Shown here: one piece after another, positions 59,487 to 64,000 of the stretch
How the letters are laid out: each line of letters begins with the position of its first letter
How positions within the stretch are numbered: position 1 is the first letter of the stretch
Assembly (NCBI GenBank): GCA_003142255.1
Contig: PLLO01000006.1
Location: forward strand, 62,001-126,000
Source: Bacteroidales bacterium
GTDB taxonomy: Bacteria; Bacteroidota; Bacteroidia; Bacteroidales; VadinHA17
Direction of reading: 5' to 3'
Length of the DNA stretch: 64,000 nucleotides
Program-made: the position numbers and the translations under genes
Notes under the pieces: generated by a model
What the model saw: only the letters and a program-made list of their open reading frames with translations
What the model was told of the DNA's origin: nothing
The model's database searches: none

Positions 59487-61742
59487 TTATTCTATAACAA
59501 ATTCTCCATGCAGTCCTTCGTCAGAATTTGTACTTACCCATACATCAAATTTACCTGGTTCGGTTGCGGTTATCTTACCGTTAAAGAAAGCAAGATCTTC
59601 TCCCTTCAGAGTAAATTCAACATCTGCCGACTCACCTTTTTTAATGTGAATGCGCTTAAATCCTTTAAGCTCCTTTATTGGCCTGGTAATACTTCCTACG
59701 CGATCCCGGATATAAAGCTGAACGATCTCATCTCCGTCCATATTCCCGGTATTGGCCACTTTTGCCTTTACAACAATCGACCCGTCAGTCTTCATTGATA
59801 AAGCAGAGAGAGACAGATCGCTGTAAGCAAAGGTAGTATAGCTTAACCCATAGCCGAATGGAAGCAGTGGCGTAAAGCCGTAGTCAAGCTGGAATGATTT
59901 GTAACCAAGTGAAGTCTGAGGGTTCTCAACAGGGATGCTGTCAATGGGAGTCCAGGATTGCTGGGTGCCTGGCCGGCCGGTATTATTCCTGTAATAATAG
60001 AATGGAATCTGTCCGGATCCTTTTACAAAAGTAATCGGGAGCTTCCCTGAGGGTGACTCCTTGCCGAAAAGCAGGTCGGCAATTGCAGGTCCGGCCATTG
60101 TTCCTCCATGCCATGCATAGAGAACAGCACCAGTTTCGTCAATTTCATTTCCGATTGCAAGCGGGCGTCCTGCCATTATTACGAGAATAACAGGCTTTCC
60201 TGTTTTTACGAGCTCTGCTATAAGTTCACTTTGAGCGCCGGGAAGATTTATTTCACCTCTGCACTGGCCTTCACCTGTCAGGATCCATTCTTCTCCACCA
60301 AAAAAGATAACTGCATCTGATTTTTTTGCAGCAGCTACCGCTTTGCTGAACTGGTCAGTCTTTTTATCACGGCTGTAGGTCAGCCCTGCTACAAAAATAA
60401 CCTTCTTATCTCCAAGGACTTCTCTCAGGGCTTTCAGTGGGGTGACTGAATTTTCGGCATTGCCGTCAAAGCACCATGTTCCAAGCTGATCGCGGGGAGA
60501 ATCGGCCAGAGGGCCGATTACTGCGACTGATGAAATTCCGGTTGAAAGCGGAAGTGTATTTTTTACATTTTTTAATAAAACGATGCTTTCCCTTGCAACT
60601 TTTCGTGCATGTTCAAGTGAAGCAGGTTCAAGAATTGATTTCTGGGCTTCAGGGTTTACGAATGGGTTATCGAAAAGCCCAAGCTTGAATTTTACCCTGA
60701 GGATATTCCGTACGGAATTATCAATTTCCTCCTGGGTTATTTTTTTCTCTTCGAGAAGGCTCTTGATGTTATCAAAGTAAGTTGTGGTTGCCATTTCTAT
60801 GTCGACCCCTGCATTTATTGCTTTTGAGGCAGCATCTTTTGCGTCAGTTGCATAACCGTGTACAACCATTTCGGGTACAGAGCCCCAATCACTGACGACA
60901 AGTCCGTCAAATTTCCATTCCTTGCGCAGTATCTGTTTCAGGGTGAATTCATTTCCTGAGGCAGGAACGCCGTCAAGATCATTAAACGCTGACATGAAAG
61001 AAAGAGCACCTGCATCTTTTGCTGCCTTGAATGGTTTAAGGACTACATTTCGTAGAACCGGTTCAGTAATATAGGTTGTATTATAATCGCGTCCTCCTTC
61101 GGGGAAGCCATATCCGCAATAGTGCTTGGCGCAGGCTGCAATTGATGTTGGATCCGTAAGCGAGTCTCCCTGGAAACCCTCAACCATTGCTTTTGCCAAT
61201 GCTGATGCAAGGTAAGGATCTTCACCGCATCCCTCGGCAACTCTTCCCCAGCGAGGATCCCAGGTAATGTCGATCATGGGAGCAAAGGCCCACTTGATTC
61301 CCTGTGATGAAGCCTCAGTAGCTGCGATACGGAAAGCTTTTTTGACTATTTCCGGATCCCAGGAGGCTGCCATTCCAAGAGGAATAGGGAATATTGTACG
61401 ATAGCCATGGATAACATCTCTTCCGATGATCAGCGGTATTCCCAGCCGGCTCTCCTTAACTGCAACTCTCTGTAATTCATTGACTCTTTCGACACCCCAG
61501 CAATTCAGCAAGGAACCGCATCTTCCATCTCTCACGGCTTTCTTGAGGTTTTCCTCAGTGCCAACCATCCCGACCTCGAGCTGGGACATCTGACCTATTT
61601 TTTCATCAAGTGTCATTTGTGCAAGGAGCTTCTCAACCCTGCCCTCCACGTCATTTTTGCCTGCCTGGTTACGGCTGCAGGAGCCTGCCAGGATCATCAA
61701 AAGGGCAAATAGAGCGGTTGATAATCGTTTAATTGAATTCAT
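59487..61742 (-). CDS. bglX: GH3 beta-glucosidase, lipoprotein
   Basis: A 751-residue glycoside hydrolase family 3 enzyme. A lipoprotein signal (FALLMILAGSC, lipid Cys22) is followed by the (alpha/beta) barrel with IPLIIGRDVIHGY, AFAPMIDITWDPRWGR and KHYCGYG. The nucleophile Asp285 lies in FDGLVVSDWGS. Next are the alpha/beta sandwich and a fibronectin III-like C-terminal domain (LPFGYGLSYTTFAYSDL onward). It removes terminal beta-linked glucose from oligosaccharides at the cell surface or in the periplasm. It is the third gene of a leftward GH16-GH30-GH3 set, 31 bases after the GH30 gene. Confidence 0.92.
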   Translation of the reverse strand: MNSIKRLSTALFALLMILAGSCSRNQAGKNDVEGRVEKLLAQMTLDEKIGQMSQLEVGMVGTEENLKKAVRDGRCGSLLNCWGVERVNELQRVAVKESRLGIPLIIGRDVIHGYRTIFPIPLGMAASWDPEIVKKAFRIAATEASSQGIKWAFAPMIDITWDPRWGRVAEGCGEDPYLASALAKAMVEGFQGDSLTDPTSIAACAKHYCGYGFPEGGRDYNTTYITEPVLRNVVLKPFKAAKDAGALSFMSAFNDLDGVPASGNEFTLKQILRKEWKFDGLVVSDWGSVPEMVVHGYATDAKDAASKAINAGVDIEMATTTYFDNIKSLLEEKKITQEEIDNSVRNILRVKFKLGLFDNPFVNPEAQKSILEPASLEHARKVARESIVLLKNVKNTLPLSTGISSVAVIGPLADSPRDQLGTWCFDGNAENSVTPLKALREVLGDKKVIFVAGLTYSRDKKTDQFSKAVAAAKKSDAVIFFGGEEWILTGEGQCRGEINLPGAQSELIAELVKTGKPVILVIMAGRPLAIGNEIDETGAVLYAWHGGTMAGPAIADLLFGKESPSGKLPITFVKGSGQIPFYYYRNNTGRPGTQQSWTPIDSIPVENPQTSLGYKSFQLDYGFTPLLPFGYGLSYTTFAYSDLSLSALSMKTDGSIVVKAKVANTGNMDGDEIVQLYIRDRVGSITRPIKELKGFKRIHIKKGESADVEFTLKGEDLAFFNGKITATEPGKFDVWVSTNSDEGLHGEFVIE

Positions 61743-61773
61743 GATTTATAATAAAAATAAGTTTTAAAAAGTA

Positions 61774-63246
61774 TTACCAGACATAAGTTGCCACAGAACC
61801 TCCATCAAGGGATGATGTCACATATTTATCGCCAGACTTTATGTTGAATGACTGGGTTGAGCTTCCTTCATTCAATACTATCAGCACTTTCCTGCCTTCA
61901 GGTGTCTTATAAGCAACGTTAGGCAAGCCGGCAACAACTGATGATCCTATTCTGACCGATCCCGATTTGACAAATTTGGCGGCATGTGCAATAATATAGT
62001 AGGAAACATTCCGGCTAATGGATGTTCCTATAGTAAGCGCTCCAAGGCAGGTAGAACATCCTCCCTGTGTATGTGGCTGATAATGAGGATCAGATGCCAG
62101 GTTCCATTCAATCACGTTCTTGCTCCAATTCAGCGGAGCCCCGATGATAAGGTTCTTTACATGCCATTTTAGATCAGGAGCAAAATTGTTGCTCGAGCTG
62201 CCGCCAACCCATTCCTCAGTAAAATAGACATTTTTGTCAGGGTAAGCATTATGGACCGTTGACAGGGCCGATATGTCTCCTCCATACAAATGGAAAGCAG
62301 ATCCATCAATATATTGACGGGCGTCAGCATCGCTGAGGACAGTGATAGGATAATCTGGATGATCGCAGTTATGATCAAAAATAAGGATCTTGGTTGCTAA
62401 ATTCGCAGCCCTGAAAGCGGGGCCAAGGTTATTTTTTACAAAATCAGCCTCTTCTGCAGCCGACATCACCATACTTGGGTTATTCCCTCCATACTCAGGC
62501 TCATTCTGAACGGTAATGGCATCAAGCGTTATACCATTTGCTTTCATGGCCTGCAGATATTTCACAAAATAGTTGGCATATACTTTATAATATTCAGGCT
62601 TCAGAGAACCGCCAACTGAACTTTTATTTGTTTTCATCCAGGTTGGTGCAGACCAGGGAGATCCCAGTATTTTTATGTTTGGATTAATTGCTACGATGGA
62701 TTGCAGCAAAGGTATCAGATCATAAGTATCCGGTGACATGTCAAAATTTTTGAGAGCAGTATCGGTAAGATTCGCATCGATATTGTCGTACGAGAAGACA
62801 CTGGAATTCAGGTCCGAAGAGCCTATGCTGATTCGCAGGTAGCTTATGCCAATAAAGGTGCTGTCAGAAGCGAATAATTCATGTAGAATGTTATTCCGGT
62901 CGGTTGCCGGAAGCCTGTTTATAAGGTAAGCGCTTCCTCCAGTCAATGCAAATCCGAAACCGTCAATGGTTTGATAGGTCTGGGTTGAATCTAAAACTAT
63001 TGAGTTAGTGACAGTGCCTGAGCTGGCAAAATTCAATGCAACATTTTGTCTTTTAAACCGGATAGTTGAATCTGATTTTGTCAGCCAGAACATAACATCC
63101 GTTTTAACAAACTTTTCCGGAGTAGTTGTTGTAGTATCGGTTGAAGAGGAAGCCTCTTTCCTGTTCTTTGAACACCCGCTCACACATATCAAAAACAAGA
63201 TAATGAATATCCCCGCTAACGAATTGAAATATGCTTTAGAACTCAT
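61774..63246 (-). CDS. GH30-family beta-glycosidase, lipoprotein
   Basis: A 490-residue glycoside hydrolase family 30 enzyme. A lipoprotein signal (IFIILFLICVSGC, lipid Cys25) and a Thr/Ser linker precede the barrel, with YQTIDGFGFALTGGSA, ISYLRISIGSSDL, LGSPWSAPTWMKT, AITVQNEPEYGG (acid/base Glu249) and VYFTEEWVGG (nucleophile Glu344 or 345). The C-terminal beta domain ends KYVTSSLDGGSVATYVW. GH30 members of this type act on beta-1,6-glucan or glucosylceramide; with GH16 and GH3 neighbours a beta-1,6-branched glucan such as laminarin is likely. Spacing to the GH16 gene is 22 bases. Confidence 0.9.
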   Translation of the reverse strand: MSSKAYFNSLAGIFIILFLICVSGCSKNRKEASSSTDTTTTTPEKFVKTDVMFWLTKSDSTIRFKRQNVALNFASSGTVTNSIVLDSTQTYQTIDGFGFALTGGSAYLINRLPATDRNNILHELFASDSTFIGISYLRISIGSSDLNSSVFSYDNIDANLTDTALKNFDMSPDTYDLIPLLQSIVAINPNIKILGSPWSAPTWMKTNKSSVGGSLKPEYYKVYANYFVKYLQAMKANGITLDAITVQNEPEYGGNNPSMVMSAAEEADFVKNNLGPAFRAANLATKILIFDHNCDHPDYPITVLSDADARQYIDGSAFHLYGGDISALSTVHNAYPDKNVYFTEEWVGGSSSNNFAPDLKWHVKNLIIGAPLNWSKNVIEWNLASDPHYQPHTQGGCSTCLGALTIGTSISRNVSYYIIAHAAKFVKSGSVRIGSSVVAGLPNVAYKTPEGRKVLIVLNEGSSTQSFNIKSGDKYVTSSLDGGSVATYVW

Positions 63247-63268
63247 TGCTGCACTTTTAAATAATAAA

Positions 63269-64000
63269 TTATAAAACCTGAAAAACCCTCACATAATCGA
63301 CGATCATCCGCTGGGGAAATGGAGTGGATGAATTCGGATTGCCCGGCCAGGCTCCTCCTACGGCGACATTGAAGATGAAGAAGAAAGGCTTGTCGAACGG
63401 ATAAGTGCCTGTTGTCATATCACTTTTATTAACCGTAAAAATGGTATAGTCATCTATAAGAAATACCATCTTACTCGTATCCCATTGCATACTGAATACA
63501 TGGAATGTATCATAGAAGTTGCCGCTAGTAAGAGTATAATTGCCACCTTTGGAATCATGAAAACTGGAGTTTGCCTGGCCCCAGTGAACAGTTGAATAAA
63601 CTCTTTGATAATCCTGGCCTAACAGTTCCATAATGTCTATTTCACCACAGGCCGGCCAGGCGTAGCCTGACTGGCTTATGTTATTGCCAAGCATCCAGAG
63701 TGCCGGCCATAATCCCTGCCCTTTTGGTAATTTAGCACGTATGTCAATTCTCCCATAGGTAAAAGTCTTTTTATCCTCTGTTTTAAGCCGGGCTGAAGTA
63801 TAATTATTTGTACCGATCGTTTCCTGACGGGCTTCAATAACCAGATATCCGCCAGTTAAAAAAGTATTCTTAACGCTATTGGTATAATACTCAAGCTCAT
63901 TGTTACCCCAGCCGTTGCCTCCGGTCTCGTAAGTCCAGCTGGATGTATTAAGGGTTTTACCATTGAATTCATCGCTCCATGCCAAAGTCATGCCTGAATA
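63269..64000 (-). CDS. GH16-family endo-beta-glucanase (laminarinase type), 5' end outside window
   Basis: At least 243 residues of a glycoside hydrolase family 16 protein; the frame stays open to the right edge, so the N-terminus (probably a signal sequence) is missing. LAWSDEFNGKTLNTSSWTYETGGNGWGNNELEYYT, GRIDIRAKLPKGQGLWPALWML and the catalytic EIDIMELLG (Glu nucleophile, Asp, Glu acid/base) are typical of beta-1,3-glucanases of the laminarinase group. It would start the breakdown of beta-1,3-glucan, feeding GH30 and GH3. The first gene of the set visible here; transporters or a SusCD pair may lie beyond the edge. Confidence 0.92.
   Translation of the reverse strand, partial: YSGMTLAWSDEFNGKTLNTSSWTYETGGNGWGNNELEYYTNSVKNTFLTGGYLVIEARQETIGTNNYTSARLKTEDKKTFTYGRIDIRAKLPKGQGLWPALWMLGNNISQSGYAWPACGEIDIMELLGQDYQRVYSTVHWGQANSSFHDSKGGNYTLTSGNFYDTFHVFSMQWDTSKMVFLIDDYTIFTVNKSDMTTGTYPFDKPFFFIFNVAVGGAWPGNPNSSTPFPQRMIVDYVRVFQVL

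Overview
The window reads as a chromosomal segment of a Bacteroidota (Bacteroidetes) bacterium, probably a free-living or environmental relative of the Bacteroidales. Support comes from -7 boxes of the form TAnnTTTG upstream of many genes, type IX secretion and gliding proteins (PorX, PorW/SprE, GldH, and a CotH protein with a C-terminal sorting domain), an Oar-like TonB-dependent receptor, an HYC_CC_PP protein and an HU-SPOR fusion. No rRNA, tRNA, transposase, integrase, phage gene or CRISPR array was found.

Layout. 1-6360: the tail of a truncated gene, then a leftward nucleotide-sugar operon (wbpE-wbpD-wbpB-wbpA-galE-rfbB). It should convert UDP-GlcNAc to UDP-2,3-diacetamido-glucuronate and also make UDP-galactose and dTDP-4-keto-6-deoxyglucose for surface polysaccharide. 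6545-24021: mostly housekeeping genes: HU-SPOR, metG, LD-carboxypeptidase, ald, tsaE, porX, porW, a NifU domain, mrp, an alkyltransferase-like gene, trmB, gldH, ricT, holB, tpx, pgk. 24022-35574: a mixed stretch rich in noncoding repeats, with a lipoprotein/LuxE-like pair, a secreted C1 peptidase, yjbR-yraN-response regulator-histidine kinase, waaA and a large TonB-dependent receptor. 35575-44564: class II ribonucleotide reductase, the threonine catabolism pair tdh-kbl with an FkbM methyltransferase, gltX, a TatD hydrolase and tcdA. 44614-52287: a leftward copper/heavy-metal efflux locus (HYC_CC_PP, HMA protein, CusA-like pump, TolC-like channel, CusB-like adaptor). 52653-57000: an exo/endonuclease-family protein, OmpA, a coiled-coil membrane protein, a SulP transporter and a small membrane protein. 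57087-64000: a secreted CotH protein and a leftward beta-glucan set (GH16, GH30, GH3) running off the right edge.

The most unusual content is noncoding. Three elements (27359-27517, 52444-52634, 59192-59464) share terminal inverted repeats starting (T/A)ATGAGTATCGG. Two of them are flanked by exact 8-bp direct repeats, so they look like small non-autonomous transposable elements (MITE-like). One carries as cargo a second repeat type: a near-perfect 21-bp-arm hairpin placed about 18 bases inside a pair of inverted arms of the GAGATTCCTC...GGAATGACA type. That composite occurs at three sites, with arms that differ in sequence but stay self-complementary. One site appears to be nested inside another copy.

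The genes connect at several points: the Por/Gld proteins could regulate and build the secretion system that exports the CotH protein; the NifU-domain protein and Mrp are adjacent and probably both serve Fe-S cluster assembly; and the three glycoside hydrolases fit stepwise breakdown of a laminarin-like beta-glucan.
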